Assembly (NCBI GenBank): GCA_038496675.1
Contig: CM076653.1
Location: 24,256,148-24,320,147 of the forward strand
Direction of reading: 5' to 3'
From: Rachycentron canadum
Lineage: Eukaryota > Chordata > Actinopteri > Carangiformes > Rachycentridae
Length of the DNA stretch: 64,000 nucleotides
In this document: piece by piece, positions 35,261 to 49,430 of the stretch
Layout of the letters: each line of letters starts with the position of its first letter
Position numbering within the stretch: position 1 is the first letter of the stretch
Notes under the pieces: generated by a model
What the model was told of the DNA's origin: nothing
What the model saw: only the letters and a program-made list of their open reading frames with translations
Database searches by the model: none
Translations under genes and position numbers: made by a program

Positions 35261-38150
35261 AGTTCTACCTCCGATCTGTAAAATGCCACAGACCTCACAG
35301 AGACTCTGCAGCTTTAAAGACAATTATTTCATTACCCAGAACCTCCTGAGTTTTCTACAAGTGTGGGAAATCTTCATTTTTTTTAACACACTTCATTGTT
35401 TTATTCTCGCATGCCTACAAAAGAGAATCTTTGTGTTTTCATCATCGTATTCACCATGTCATACTGTCATCATTAGTTCAGATGCTTGATTAGATGTCTT
35501 TTATATCTAATCATATCATATCTGTGGATACATTGTGTGGGCACAGAGGTTTTTTTTATGGGTATATGTGTGTAGGCAAGAGGAACTGGAACAGAAACCA
35601 ATAACAACTCACCTAATATGATAAGCACCTTAAAGGTAATTGTATGTTTCCTCATTTCATATGTGAAAAAGGTGTATTAAAAGGAAAACAATAAATGTGT
35701 GTAATGTCTATTGTCAGGGTTTATAAAGAATTATTTATGCTCTACACTCTTAACTATGTTGTGGGACTTTTCTAAATAGACCTTTTTTAATGGCAGACGT
35801 TTTGACTTGTCAAAGCAGAAAATGAACATGCAAATAATATTAATGCTGGCTCCCACCCATTTAGTGTCCACATAAACCATGATCCTGAGTCAGTATACAA
35901 AATATCATCTGGATGCTTTGCAGGGAATATTTTTGTAACAGTTTCTGCTCTGTAAGACAAGAATGTGTCAGGCGATAACATGGTATCTTGTGGGATTGTC
36001 AGCAGGACTGATTTAAAGCAGTGAGACAGGAATTATCTTCAGTAAATAAATGGCAAACAATGGCTGAGCTGCCTCTGCAGTTTTCCCCCATTCTTAAGAA
36101 AACAAACTACCTATAGTTTTATTGACAGTATCTCACTGTTACTGTGTCTCAAATTGATGTTTGAGGTTCTTGATATACATCAACCTTTCAATAGTATCAA
36201 TGTTCCTATTTTCATGAAAGTGAGTTGAATCAACTGTATTGCCCTTACACCTAGGAATTTGCTTTGGTGAGCTCATAGTGCAACAAGGCACACGCAACAC
36301 CATTCAATGTAATTCAACAATTTATACAGATAATAAATCCATAAATATTGTAGAATATACAAAATAGCAATACATAAAAAAAACATAAAAATACAAACCT
36401 TATGTGCCAGAACTCTGCAAGTTATTAGTATTCTGAATGTTAAAGGTGCAATCTGAATTAAAACATGCATGAACCAGAGGAAACCTTTGTCATCCTAGGA
36501 TACTTTAGCCCGAAACAGACTATAGTATTATTATACATCCCTCTGTCACCACAGCAAACACACTGCCACTGTCTTACACTGGTGGTATCCAATCTGGAGT
36601 ATAGGATACCTCTCATGGGTAAAAACAGTCTATAATTTAGTCTCTAAAATTATATTTATTTTTTCAAAATTTCTGTAATTGTTTTTTCTCTAACCTAAAA
36701 ATCACTCTTTCGCTCACGCTGGTCAAAGCCAACATATGCAACAGGAGACAGAAGCTGTTAGAAACCACTGCCTTATAGTATTTAGGAAAAGTCCAGCCAA
36801 ATACATGGTCACTGTTTCCCTGTGTATTATATTCAGTTCCTCAGACACATTAAAAATGTATTTTTAACAATATTCAATCACATAATAACTAAAAAGAAAG
36901 AAAATGTGAAAGCATGAAAACAAAGTAATACATATTTAAATATATCTAAATATATATATCTAAATTATAGTAAGTCCAAGTATGAAATAAGGAATAAATA
37001 CATTTTTGATCATTTTAAGGCAATCAGGGCACCTTTGGCCACATTTACAACTTTGTCAGTAAAGTCCTTAATTCAAAAATGAATCTGATTTACATCCACT
37101 GAGAATAATATGTCACTGAATATTTTCCCCCGTTTTTTCAATATTTCACGTCATAAGTCATGTTTGACTTGGGTCCGTTTTGTGTTGTCATAACCATTTT
37201 TTCTGCACTAGAGGGAGTCATATGTCTAGTTCAGAATGCAGTTCGATGGCTGGTGTTTCCCTACACACCGCAGTCAGCTCCTTATCACAGGTACAAATAC
37301 CATGAAAACATGAAATGTATGTGTTAATAAATGAGTGTGTAATGAAACACTACCAGGTGCATGTTAATCTTATTTGGTCATAAATTGACCTATAGCCTCT
37401 TGCGCTATAACATACTAGGCTTTATATCTTCAAAAGCAGCCAGAGCTTACACATTTACTAACCTTTACAAACTAGTGTTTGAGGGAACTATGTTATCTTT
37501 TAAAGAAAAGTCACTGTGACCTTTTATTTTATGGTGTAGCCTGGTTGGTATTTGTCTTTCCAACACAAAGGTGTCCATAAAGTAAGAAGTTCCCTAAAAA
37601 GACCACTATTTTCAGAGTAGCGTTTATTGCTATATGAAATAAATACCTACTAGTAACGAATATAGATAAGAGAAACAACTTTCACTCACCTTCTCATCAT
37701 TTAAGGAGAGTTTCAGGACACTAAAGAACAAAAACTAACGCGTGGTACACAAATTTGTATGTCTATCTTTAGCTGTATTGTTGTTTGCTTTCTTTTGTGA
37801 CATATTGGAGAATTTTACCTCTCAGGGTCTGACCTATGAAACAAATGTACTTTTCTTAGGTGAAAACAATTTCCTATAAAAAAAAAAAGAAAAAGAAAAA
37901 AAATCTGCCTGCATCAGCCTTGACAATCACTATGTGGGAGGGAATGGGTAAACATTGAGATAATCATATGACTCCAATATTCTTCCTGTTTGGTATAATT
38001 AGTGGTATTACAACTCTTCCCAATTTACAGCCATACCCCACCAGTATATGTGATATAGTGTTTATATGTGAGTAAATGTAGGCCACTGCATTGATCCATT
38101 AGTAAATCAGGATTGTGTGTGTGTGTGTGTGTGTGTTTTAAGAGTCGCGT
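35261..38150. other. mrs2 3' UTR and mrs2-sdc2 intergenic region
   Basis: The mrs2 3' UTR likely ends just after 35695. The rest is AT-rich with no exon recognised on either strand. GCACTAGAGGGA at 37205-37216 is close to the CTCF core (two mismatches). A (TG)n run lies at about 38115-38135 next to the sdc2 promoter. Confidence 0.5.
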
Positions 38151-38159
38151 CCATCCTCC

Positions 38160-38373
38160 TGCCTTCCTCAGTGAACGTCACGCCGCGTTGACGTCATCGC
38201 GGAGCCACGCTGCGCAGTCAGTCTAAACAACTTTTCCAGAGAAACTCCACATCACAACGCGTCCAGGAGCCGCCCGCTGAAGTGCCGAAATTTAACCTTT
38301 AAACGTGACCAGGGATCAGCTGAACGACAACACCTGCCCTTTTGACAGCTGCCGTTTCATTTTGGAAGTTAAG
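38160..38373 (+). promoter_or_regulatory. sdc2 promoter with consensus CRE, and 5' leader
   Basis: A perfect CRE TGACGTCA lies at 38189-38196, with a half-site AACGTCAC just upstream (38174-38181), in a GC-rich island (cgccgcg, gcggagccacgctgcgc). No TATA box is seen. The leader runs to the ATG at 38374. Confidence 0.55.
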
Positions 38374-41300
38374 ATGAGAAATGTGTGGCTGTTGTTCCTC
38401 GTCGGGGTGTCGACTGGGCTTATTAGTGAAAAAGTGAGTGGCTTTTTTCATTTTTACTCTAAATGTGAACCAGCTGACAATAATGAAAAACCTCAATGTT
38501 ATTTGACTTGTAAACGACGAAACCGATATTGAGTTTTCTTTAACACAGGTTTGGTACAAGTTTAGCCGTTAGAGAGACAAACCTCCTTAACGTCTGATTT
38601 TGTTCAGGTGTTTCGGGTTCCCAAACAGGTTCCCCACAAAAACAACGTGAAATTATTTTAAATACAAAGGTATAAAATACACGGTGTATTTTATATTTCC
38701 CGTGTTGTTGAGAATATTTATTTTAAGGACACATTTTCGCAAATTGCTCCACCAGGACGTTTTATGTAAAGTCTGTCCTTAAATGATCTGCAGGATCAAC
38801 ATAAGCCTAGTTGTTTTTAAGCAAATGTGATCTACCAGGAACTATTTATACAAAAGATATGTGATTCCTTGTACTGACCTAAGGCTGATACTCAGCTACA
38901 GACTGAGCGTTATAACCCAAATTCAGGCGTCCAATTGGTGTCAAGTTCACACAGAGCGAAAGGCTGTTCAGCCCCCATCTCACAGCTTTGACATTTAAAC
39001 CAAAACCTCCAGACCTGCCCTGAATTTCTCTCCCACGAATTTAAAATGTCATTATTTGCAAAAATGAAAATGGAGTCCTAATGAATAATAAACCAAAAAA
39101 AAGGTCTGTCTGTCTTCCACCTCCTCTCTTTTTCTCTGCGTGTCTGTCTGTAAAGCTGGAAAACACCTGGAAATGACAGGCTAAAGCAGAGCTCTGTACA
39201 ATGTTAAAATTGTGGAGAAAAAAAAAATCCTGGTTGCATGATTTATTGACTGTAAAAGACGCAAATGAGAGCCAGGGAGCTGACACCTCACATGATATCT
39301 ATGATTGATGGTATGTATATTGTGAAAGGTAGAGGACTGAAAACTGAGTCTTACTGGATGTTTTGTAGCGGGAACTGAAAAGTAAGTACACATTGGTTTA
39401 ATACTGGAATAAATGCATCCCTACTCTGATCCACTTATGCCAAGATTCCCCTTTACTTCATACCACTAATACACATACTTTAGTCCTAAATTGCTGGGCG
39501 TGATGGGTTACATCATATATCCAAACTGTCTCTTTCCCTGAGTGCGGCTGAGTTGGTTATAGAATTACTTGTTAGTCAGTCAGCAATGTTGCTCACATCT
39601 GAAATATGAATGTACAAACAGGCTTTCTGCCTGTGACAGTTTATGAGCCGGTAGTTGTGTCATTTTCTGGATGGATGACTCACAGTGAGTCCAACAGGGC
39701 TAGTCCAGGCAAGCTTGAAACTGTGTGGGATCCAAGCAGTTTTCCATTCATCCAAAAAAGGCAAAAGGAAGAGCTCAACACCAGTTCTCATTATTATTAT
39801 TAATGATTATTTGCATGGTGCCTGAAAACATTTAACAGGAAGACCAAATTATGCATGTATGGAAAAGAAATGATTAAATGAGAATCCATGTGCTCTGTTA
39901 ATTAGCACAGTGTGAGTCACAACTTATTAGTGTTGTAAAAATGAGAGAAAGATTGCACACATCAGATCGGCTTCTGGCCTGTTTGACTTTCCTTTTTGTA
40001 TGTCTATCTTTCAATCTCAGCATTTCCTTGAGGGATTTTCACGGCATTGTCAAACACATCAAAGAGACCTGAAGAGAGTTGTGAACAAGAGCTAACTTGG
40101 TTTTTACAATGGGAAATGCCACATTTGTACCACTTATTATTATTATTATACTAACTGTTGTTAAAAGACTAAATAGTGCTAGTGTTAACGGGTCAACCAT
40201 TTTATTCTCATTGCCTTGTCAAACATACACCCCCTTGAACATAGCGTTGTGTGATGCCGCTGCTATCTAGTTGGTGTTGACAGGTTTTCTGTGTGCTTTT
40301 GCGGTTACACAACCTCACTTTTGACCTGGCTGCTGTCTCATTGACTTCCAGCTCATAATATTTTACTTAAGTAACTGTTGGCCCAGAAAACACAAGAAAA
40401 TAAAGATTTGTTGTTCACAAGATTTAATAAATCCTAACACACTCACTCACTATCCCTGTTTTTGCGTCAATGTTTTACCACTGTGATGTGGCTATTTCCA
40501 GGAAACTGTCTTCACTATGACAAAGCACAGGGATACCAGATGGTTACATACAGTCTCTATGTACGTGCATATTTGCCATGTACATATATGTATGTTTTCC
40601 AGATGTGTGTAACCTTTAGAGTGACTGAATCAGGTCTTCCAGTAAACCCTAATGTATAACTTTGTGGCAGGGGGATGGACAGAGAAAACAGTAGCTGATT
40701 TTATTTGGCCTTTTGTCATTTGTTATCATTTTGTTTGTTTGTACATGTGTTTGAAAACAAACAAACACATAATTAACACTTTTAATTAATCAATTAATCA
40801 ATAAACCAAAAATTATTCTGCAATAATTTTAATAATCAGTCACTTATCAAGCAAAAGTACCAAACTTTCTCTGGTTTCAGCTTCTTTGTTTTGTGTGTGT
40901 GTTTAGTTTTGACAAGCACAGCATCTGCTTTTGTAATCCCTGGCTGAAGATAGCAGGAATGTGAGAACCCTGTCTGTTATTTCAGTCAGTCTTGGTATTA
41001 TGAGACCTCACTGTCCTTTGAAAATTGATGTTGATGATTTTCTGTTTGGCCTGTTTCCTTGCAGTGTGAACATCTGGTTTATCTCATAATGTTTTTCCTT
41101 CTATATTTCTTGTCATGTTGTTGGTTGTTACATTTCAGCTCAGACAAACTTCACTATCACTGGCTCCATGATTGAAATTGAGCTAAAGAATTTGAGTCTT
41201 GTTCTAGTTTAATAAGACTAAAAATAGGCCTACCCGTAGATTACTTATATGTTACAGAATGAAACAATAGAAATGGCACACAGTATAAATTCATTAGTCT

Positions 41301-44300
41301 AATCAGTTACTAGCTGCATAAATTGTTGGGTTTTGTTTGTTGCCTTATGGTTTCATTTTTGTTTACAGATAAGCATATGTATGTTGTCAAATGAAAGTTT
41401 GTGTTGGCACGAGAGGAATCATGCCTTAAGAGTTATTTTTATAATTTGTTTGTTTCACACTTAACATTCGTAAAGTGTGAATATTTATTGCAGCAAAAGA
41501 CAGAATGGTAAACCTCCTCACACATCTTCTCTCACACCTGTTTAACCAGAAAAACACGGTACTGTCCCTGTGTCGTTCCATCTTTTTCCTTACTCAGACT
41601 CCCTCCTTTCTCCCTCTCTAAGCACCTGTGTTAGTGGAGGCATAGTATACATACCAGACATACTTCAGGTCTCAATGGGCTATATTCATCTACGCCTGTG
41701 TGTGTGTATGTGTGTCTGTCTCTGTGTCTGAATACCAACAACTGCTGAGCCATTCCTTTTTTTTTTTTTTTTTTTAAACTTCAGAGTCATTATCAGATTT
41801 CTTTGTGTTTCTGAGCTTCTGTCTGAAGTTATCTAGCATCTGTTTTCTGCTCAGAACAGGTTTTAGATGGAGAGACACGTAGGGCCTTGGTTTTCATCAC
41901 ACTCGTGTGCATGGATTGGTGGGAATCGTTTTTTCCACGTGTGTGTCTACTTGACCGATCTGTGTGTTGTCTTTTGAAGCTACTCTATCCATTCCTCCAT
42001 TCCACACACACACACACACACAGAGCACTGATCTCTGCTGTGTGACTCTGTGAAGCTTCACAAATTACTGCCACAACACATAAAAGGAACAAAAAAACAG
42101 CCTCAAGCTACCATACATGCTGCAGTATGGATGGAATACACACAATGGTTAAACTCCTAGACACCAGTGAATACTGGCCAGCATAGGTCATTGGTTGTGA
42201 GGAGTATTGTCTTACCATAAGACTGAAGAGATGCTCACATGTTTTCAATTAGTGGAAGGAATTTTGCATGTGTGAATGAAGCTGATTTATGTCTATCTAT
42301 GTCTCACCCTCCCTTGTATTTGTTAGTATTTCTCTCATGTTAGCATCAAATAAGTTACTAAAATGTCTGTCAATTTTCTTTCTCCCAGCTGTTGGTCTCC
42401 TCTGAGTCACCATTTTATCCATCAGATGACCTGTACCTAGATGACCAAACATCAGGTTACCTTCCTATAGATGATGAAGACAACATAGATGACTACTCAG
42501 GCTCAGGATCTGGAGACTATGGTGAGTAGACTACTGTCTCTTAAACTACTTTGGTTTTCTAGTAGTTGCACAATTGTTTATACATAATATAGACATTTAT
42601 GTGTTCACAAACGCATTGTGATTTTTGTTAAGTAAAAGGAACACAAATAAATGTGTAGAAATTGTACATTATGGAACTTAATTCTGATTATGACCTCTCT
42701 AACACTGAACTGGCATGCTTTCACTCAAATTTCCTTACAAGCAGTACAAAAGTTTTCCCGATCTCAGGGTGTGTTTCCCAATCTACTATCTATCTACTCA
42801 GTCAAACGTGTCTGAGCAAATAAGCTATATGTATTATAGAGGCAAGAACTTGTAAATTTAGGCACAGAAGCACTATCTGTGTGCCAGATGTTTGTCCTGA
42901 GGTCATGTGAAGTTAACCAGGTGAGATTTTATTGGAAGCCCAAAGATGTCGGATACTTTCTGCCTTTATTATGAATGACTCACCATTATACCCAAACTAG
43001 ATAACGTGTTGGAACATTTAGTTCATTCAAAGCATTCAGTGCGATCCCAACATGAGGCTTAAATGTGGTATGATGTGGTTATGTAAATTCCTGAAAGCTA
43101 TAAAACTCACAGATTACATTCCTTCTGCATGTAACAAAACTGGTTAATTAAGATCCTCAGAGCACATTTAAAACATTATCAGGCAAAATTTAGATTGTTA
43201 TATTGCAGGTAGATGATCGAGAGACCAACCAATTCTAAAATAGCTTTTATTAATGTCTTTTATGGTGTGAGGTTGAAAAGATAATGACTCTAAAGTGTTC
43301 CTCTATGTCATCTTACGGTGGAGTCACAGACGAATTACTCAGGAGGATCCTCAACTTCTCTAAGACCACAGTCTCCAAAGAAATGGTTCCATTTCAGCCA
43401 CAGTCAACAGCAGACACTCCTCAAAACCCATCTACCACAGTGGCAGCACCGACAACAAACATATTCCCTGATGGAGACAACAGGGAAGAAGAGGTAGACT
43501 ATACTTTTACTCAAATCTTTATCTTGTCTTCAGTCCCAAGACAAACCACCAGTTATATGCTATAGACCAATTTTAGATTTTCAACGTAAATACTTTCATA
43601 CACATTTAATGATTGTTCAATGTTAGTAATCTCATGATTCTACATAATTCAAATCCCTTGCAAGTATATAGACCATTATAGAAATTTTTGTTTTTGTTTT
43701 GGTTGTGATGGTAGGGTGTGGAGATAGTTATTTTGTACTTCTGTAAATAAAGCTATAAAACTAAGAGCTTTAACAATGTATTTCCAACATCCACATCACT
43801 GTATAAATGCTGTTAATAAAATTATCCTCACACATTACATCTTTTAGACCCTACTTTCTAATCCAGTGTCTTATGCATCTAATTTCATGCGTGCGTATAT
43901 TGTTTTTCAGGTGACAACTACTGGCCCAAAAGCTGACCAGTTCCCGGAGGGTACCAGCCCCAGCTCCACCAAGTTGCCTCCCAGTGAAACCACAACCAAA
44001 TTCAGTTTAGATGTCACTGTAACCAAAGATATATATGAGGACAACATTCTGGATAACAGGGGTGTCTCCACATCCAAAGATGAAGAAAATGTCCCGGATG
44101 AAGTTGAGAATGTTATACCAGATGGTCAAAGAGATTTATATGAGATGGAACCTGAAGAAGTGACCTCTGAGAGCTTATGGGAGAGGACAGATGTTCTGGC
44201 AGGTAAGGATAGATTTCTATAAGGCCTTTTTAGAATATCAGGATTTAAAATGATGATTAAAACCATTTGTATTTGGTAAAATGATATATCTTAAAGTTAA

Positions 44301-44840
44301 TGGTTTTTTTAACTACTTTTGACAGTGTTGTTCAGTCTAGGTCACAATATTGTCATACAATACAATACAGTCTAAAAAAATGATATATATATATATATTT
44401 ATACACATCTTACACATCTNNNNNNNNNNNNNNNNNNNNNNNNNNNNNNNNNNNNNNNNNNNNNNNNNNNNNNNNNNNNNNNNNNNNNNNNNNNNNNNNN
44501 NNNNNNNNNNNNNNNNNNNNNNNNNNNNNNNNNNNNNNNNNNNNNNNNNNNNNNNNNNNNNNNNNNNNNNNNNNNNNNNNNNNNNNNNNNNNNNNNNNNN
44601 NNNNNNNNNNNNNNNNNNNNNNNNNNNNNNNNNNNNNNNNNNNNNNNNNNNNNNNNNNNNNNNNNNNNNNNNNNNNNNNNNNNNNNNNNNNNNNNNNNNN
44701 NNNNNNNNNNNNNNNNNNNNNNNNNNNNNNNNNNNNNNNNNNNNNNNNNNNNNNNNNNNNNNNNNNNNNNNACTACTTTTGACAGTGTTGTTCAGTCTAG
44801 GTCACAATATTGTCATACAATACAATACAGTCTAAAAAAA

Positions 44841-44881
<41 letters not shown>

Positions 44882-45067
44882 TTTGTTCTTATGTCTTTTC
44901 CAGCGGTGATAGCATGTGGAGTGATTGGATTCCTCTGTGCTGTTTTCCTCCTCCTCCTCCTCGCCTACCGCATGAAGAAGAAGGATGAAGGTAGCTATGA
45001 CCTTGGAGACACCAAACTTTCCACGACAGCCTATCACAAAGCACCTACCAAGGAGTTTTACGCCTGA
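38374..45067 (+). CDS. sdc2: sdc2 (syndecan-2), complete, 270 aa
   Basis: Five exons join in phase: 38374-38433, 42389-42521, 43330-43493, 43911-44202, 44904-45067. Syndecan-2 is a cell-surface heparan sulfate proteoglycan and growth-factor co-receptor. Exon 1 is the signal peptide (MRNVWLLFLVGVSTGLISEK). Exon 2 holds the acidic glycosaminoglycan attachment cluster DDYSGSGSGDY. Exons 3-4 form a long Thr/Ser/Pro-rich ectodomain. Exon 5 encodes the membrane span (VIACGVIGFLCAVFLLLLLAY) and the whole cytoplasmic tail: C1 RMKKKDEGSYDLG, a variable part TKLSTTAYHKAPTK, and the C2 PDZ ligand EFYA. AYxKAPTKEFYA marks syndecan-2 rather than syndecan-4. The ectodomain is about 70 residues longer than in human SDC2 (201 aa). 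The last intron contains an assembly gap (44420-44771), which does not touch the exons. It is followed by cpq, as in mammals. Confidence 0.96.
44312..44877. other. Assembly gap with duplicated flanks at a (TA)n tract
   Basis: A run of N (44420-44771) is bordered by two copies of the same unique sequence: about 44312-44398 and 44772-44860 are identical up to the (TA)n run, which is longer in the right copy (to about 44877). This is typical of an unmerged overlap around a microsatellite, so the true intron may be about 460 bases shorter. Confidence 0.85.
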
Positions 45068-45989
45068 ACTAACAAATGGGGACTGAATGGAATCTGTCAC
45101 TTGCCAGTCAGGGCTGAGAATGGATCTATTAACAGCCGAAGATGATTCCTTTTGTTGAAGTTTGAAGTCAAGAACCTCTGCTCTTCTTCAGTGCTGCTTA
45201 GATCTTTTTCTTTCATCTTTCTTGCACTGCTCCCCTACCATCCTTTTATGTTTTTCTCCACATAATGTTCCCTTTTTGTCAAGAAGAGGTCAAAAGAGAA
45301 CAAATAAGACTATTAAAAACATTCTTATCATTCCATCCTAAGGGAGGACTTTCAAAACACATCCTAAATTTTAATAAAGGAACCTTCTCTTTGGTGTCTC
45401 AGCAGAAAACAACCATTCTAGTCTAGGAAAGTAATTAACTTTTAAGTATTGATAACATTGTGCCTTTAAACCCATTACTTCCCTATGCTGAACCACACAG
45501 GGCTGAACTTGGTTCTGCATTACAGACTCAAATGTCCTATTTAGCAGAACCACATAGTGCCAGCTCAAAGAAACAGCACGTGGAAATAAACATGAATATC
45601 CTTAACACATTTTGAATGCTGTTCAATGAAATAGTGCCAGATATTGGATTAATACTTCAAAGAACCTTCACAGGCTGGTACCATTTTACTTTTACGTCTT
45701 GCATTGTTACATTTCGCTTTCTGTCAGACTTTTTTTTTTTTTTTTTTTTGTGTTTGTTTTTTTGTCATTATGAGGAATGAATCTGTTTTTTCATGTGCTG
45801 TCCAGTATTGCTATGAAAGATTTTGTTACTCTGCAGGTACATATTTTTGTTGTTTTTTCTTGAAGATATTTGACATTTATAGAACTGACCAAATATAAAT
45901 GTGCCTTATTTGTCTTTGAATAATTTTTAGTAGCTTTTTTAATGTGTTTGCATATTTGGAGAAATGTTTTGATATGATAAATTTCTGTA

Positions 45990-46025
<36 letters not shown>

Positions 46026-47950
46026 TGATGTGATTTCAGCTTTCATTGCATTCATACATGAGTAGCCTTAAGCAGCTTAAAGTCCCTCAACCTTGCATCT
46101 GTCCAACACTGATATCATTTTCAGGACTCTTTCATTTGGTGACTAGGTGCAGCAAACATGGGACAGGATTGCTAAGGTCGAGCCAAGGCTAATGACTATA
46201 ATTCACAAGCCATAGAAGTGACCAATGTTATCTGACGAAAGCCAAAGCACATTCCAGTCATACTGTCAACTGTATACGGCTATAATGGTGGGTTTGAAGT
46301 TTAACTGACAATTTCAGCATTTATGTTTTTTACAGTTTATAGTGTCCTGATTTATTCTTGCAGCAAGGTTGGAGACTTAAATTGCAATCAATGGCAGATT
46401 TCTAATTTCAGATTTCTTAGCTGAAATAAGTAGTGTAACTCACTGAGAGTTTCCACCTCTGATGTCAGGTTTTAAACAGTTTTCCTAATTCTCAGTCTTT
46501 ACCTCAACTAGCCAACCAAATGAGTTTGGTATCTTATAGAGCTTGAATAAGAATAGGCTTAACAGCTATGACAACAGGGTGGTATTCCTAATTTTTTCTG
46601 GTGTATACCCTGTAAAAAGTATAGAATTTAGTGAAAATATTGTGTATTTGCCCTATGTATCGACTCTGAGGTATTTTATCTAACTACCTACTGCTTTTTA
46701 TAGGTGAAAGAAGAGTATTCATGTCAGCTTCTTGTTGAAATGGCAGAGAAGTTGTCTTGAAGCACTACTGGCCTTACAGTGGCTTTACATATATATAACC
46801 AATATAGAAATGTTATTGGTTACAAAGATGACTAAGATCAGTGGTTGATACATACAGAGAGGTCGGGTCAAGTGGTTAAAGTAGACCTGCCATTTATCTA
46901 TAGATTCTCATTAAAATTGCATTGATTATTGATTGTTTATTTCTGTTGTTCTGGGTCTGTTGAGTTTGAGTTTGATATTGCATAACAAATTATAGTTGGT
47001 ATATGCAGTTCATAAGATTGTTATGGCCATTTACCTTTTGTTAAATGTCACTGCTTCTATCTGTCGCAGCAATTTGATAACCTTTGCGCAAGATTTTACA
47101 TTTATATTTTGCGATTTAGTTATCACTACATTAAGTGTTTTCATGATATAACTCCCTTGGCCATAATAGTATAATAAGTAATAAAAACTACAAGACTACA
47201 CTATCTGGATAAAAATGGAAACTACCTATTCACTACTATGGCTGGAATAAACAGGATGGTCTGATCACTAACTCACTGCAATTTACTGTTGATAATGTGT
47301 TATTTGTTGGTCATTTCAATCTCCAGTGCCTTGCAATTCATTGTCTACATTCACTAACGGTATTTGTGTCATGCTTCGACCTTCGAGCTGTGCAGAACTA
47401 CATCTATAATAGTTCTGGGTTTGACTGCACTGTGCAAGTGTGGTCTGGGAGAATCAAACATTTCTGTTGGCACCAACAACAGAAATGTCAAACATAGCCG
47501 ATAGCCATAGAGGGTTAAGACATTGGGTTGACTTGTTGACTATCCATCAGATTATGACACTCAATAACCTGTCTCTAGCATCTCCGTAAATTTATACAAT
47601 ATGTTGATGATGCTATAATTTGTATGTATTAATTTATACCTGCTTAGACAATTGTCCAGGTTGATAGGTCAGTGATAAATTGGGATTGTACAGTATTTAC
47701 TCATGGATGAAGCCTCTTTGTACTTACTGCTCAGTTGTTGTTGTTTTTCTTTTTTGTTTTTGTTTTTTTTGTCCTAAGTTGAATATGAATTGACTGAAAC
47801 CTTGAGTTTAAGCACCTACAAGATGGTAAGGACCAAAAAATTTCCCAATGAGACATAGGCTATGTGAGAGGGGGCCTACAGAGAACCGTGTTGCTGAAAT
47901 GGTATATCTTATGAGGTTCACTACTGAATAAAAAGGTGGCTTTAATGCAA
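45068..47950 (+). other. Long sdc2 3' UTR
   Basis: No coding frame of note follows the sdc2 stop. AATAAA at 47927-47932 is a strong candidate end, giving a 3' UTR of about 2.9 kb. An earlier AATAAA near 45585 may give a short form. Poly-T runs occur at 45729-45748 and about 45994-46024. Confidence 0.5.
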
Positions 47951-49300
47951 TGCAGTTTGTCATTTTTCTGGCTTTGGGCATTGGTCAGAGTATAATATGC
48001 ATTCTATATTTGCTCTTGTACACACACATCAGAACAGGACAGATGTATTCACTCAACAGTGTACATGCTAATGTTCAGCAGCCTACCTTCCCGTCTTAGC
48101 TTATGCTCTATCAAAGATCTTTTTTACAATAATTTCCAATTTATACTGTATCCTTGACACACAAACTCTTTGTGCTCATTGGCCATAATTTTATGTATGT
48201 ACACAGTATTGTGAAATCTGTGTTTTAAACAAAAGTTTTTGTTCTCAATGTTGTGCATTCACTGGGAAAAACAGCAAAACAAAAACTATCAGATGTCCCT
48301 ACACTGAAAGATCAACTGTTAGTAAAAGTAGTTATATGTAAGTTTTGTTCAACTTGTTTGCACAGTAGTTCAGAACATTTCTTACACATGGAGCCAAATG
48401 GTCAGATGTTTTCTGAAGCCCAATAATGCAGAGAAGGATAGCACAATGGCAGAGGAAATGGTGAAAAAAGATGCTGGTGAAAAACAGTGTTTCTGGTTTC
48501 ATATATAATTGTAAACAAATGGAAAAGAGGTAGAACATGAAATGGATCCTCCTCAAAGAATGAATGTAGAGAATTAGTGATAGAGCAGGGAGGAGTCATT
48601 TGTTTTATTACAGTGTGGATACAATAAGAGGAACTTTGTAATTTGGTATGTGTATAATGTCAGGAGAAAGGCAAACAGCATTAATAGGAAGTTAATTTCT
48701 ACAACTTGATCAAATCTTTGAGGGGTTCAAACATACTTGGAATTTAATATTTAGATTTGTCTACATGCAATATACCTAAATCTTTATGAAACAACAGCCC
48801 TGTCAACAACACTGTCAGCTAAGAACCCTTTACCTTGATGTATTTAATATATGACAAATATCTTGTGCTAGGCAATGAAACGTTTCTAGTAATTGGTATA
48901 GTAATTTGTAATCTGAACAGACTATTGTACCCATCGCTGGCATTTATCTATTGAACATTTAAACATATGAAATGGAGCTCAATTTCAAAATAAAAGGACC
49001 AGACAAAAACGGAAGTTAATTTGTTCATCTAATTGTAGCGTGTTTATAGATATTATAGCTCACTATATATTCGAACTTCGGGAACCTCATTCACAATTAT
49101 TGTGTGTGGTTTTTTAAAAATATATATGCAGTTTATATTTGTTAATTTTTTTTGGAAAGTGTCTTTTATGAATAAAAGATAATGCTTTTATTGTGAAAAG
49201 AGGATAACCGAAAGTGTAGTTCGTTAACTACGTTGAAATGACGAATACGGAAGTGGTGTTTGTATTCCGGGCTTCAAGTTGCGTAGCTTGTATCTACACC
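47951..49300. other. sdc2-cpq intergenic region
   Basis: AT-rich sequence without exon, RNA gene or repeat family that I can recognise on either strand. Confidence 0.55.
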
Positions 49301-49430
49301 ACTTTTACTTCTATATAAAGTCTTTTAACGCCAGCGAAAACAAACTAGCTTTGGCCCGAAGGGTTTGTGTTTCTGTTATTTTTACGAAAATTTCAAGTCA
49401 TGTTTTATGATAATTCTTAGTCGGTAACGT
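49240..49430 (+). promoter_or_regulatory. Candidate cpq promoter and non-coding first exon
   Basis: ETS-like words (cggaagtgg about 49250, attccggg about 49264) precede TATATAAAG at 49312-49320. The cpq ATG lies exactly at the start of an exon (tttacag|ATGG, 49954), so a separate 5' non-coding exon is expected; it could begin near 49345 and end near 49424 at tcg|gtaacg. The donor is uncertain. Confidence 0.4.
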
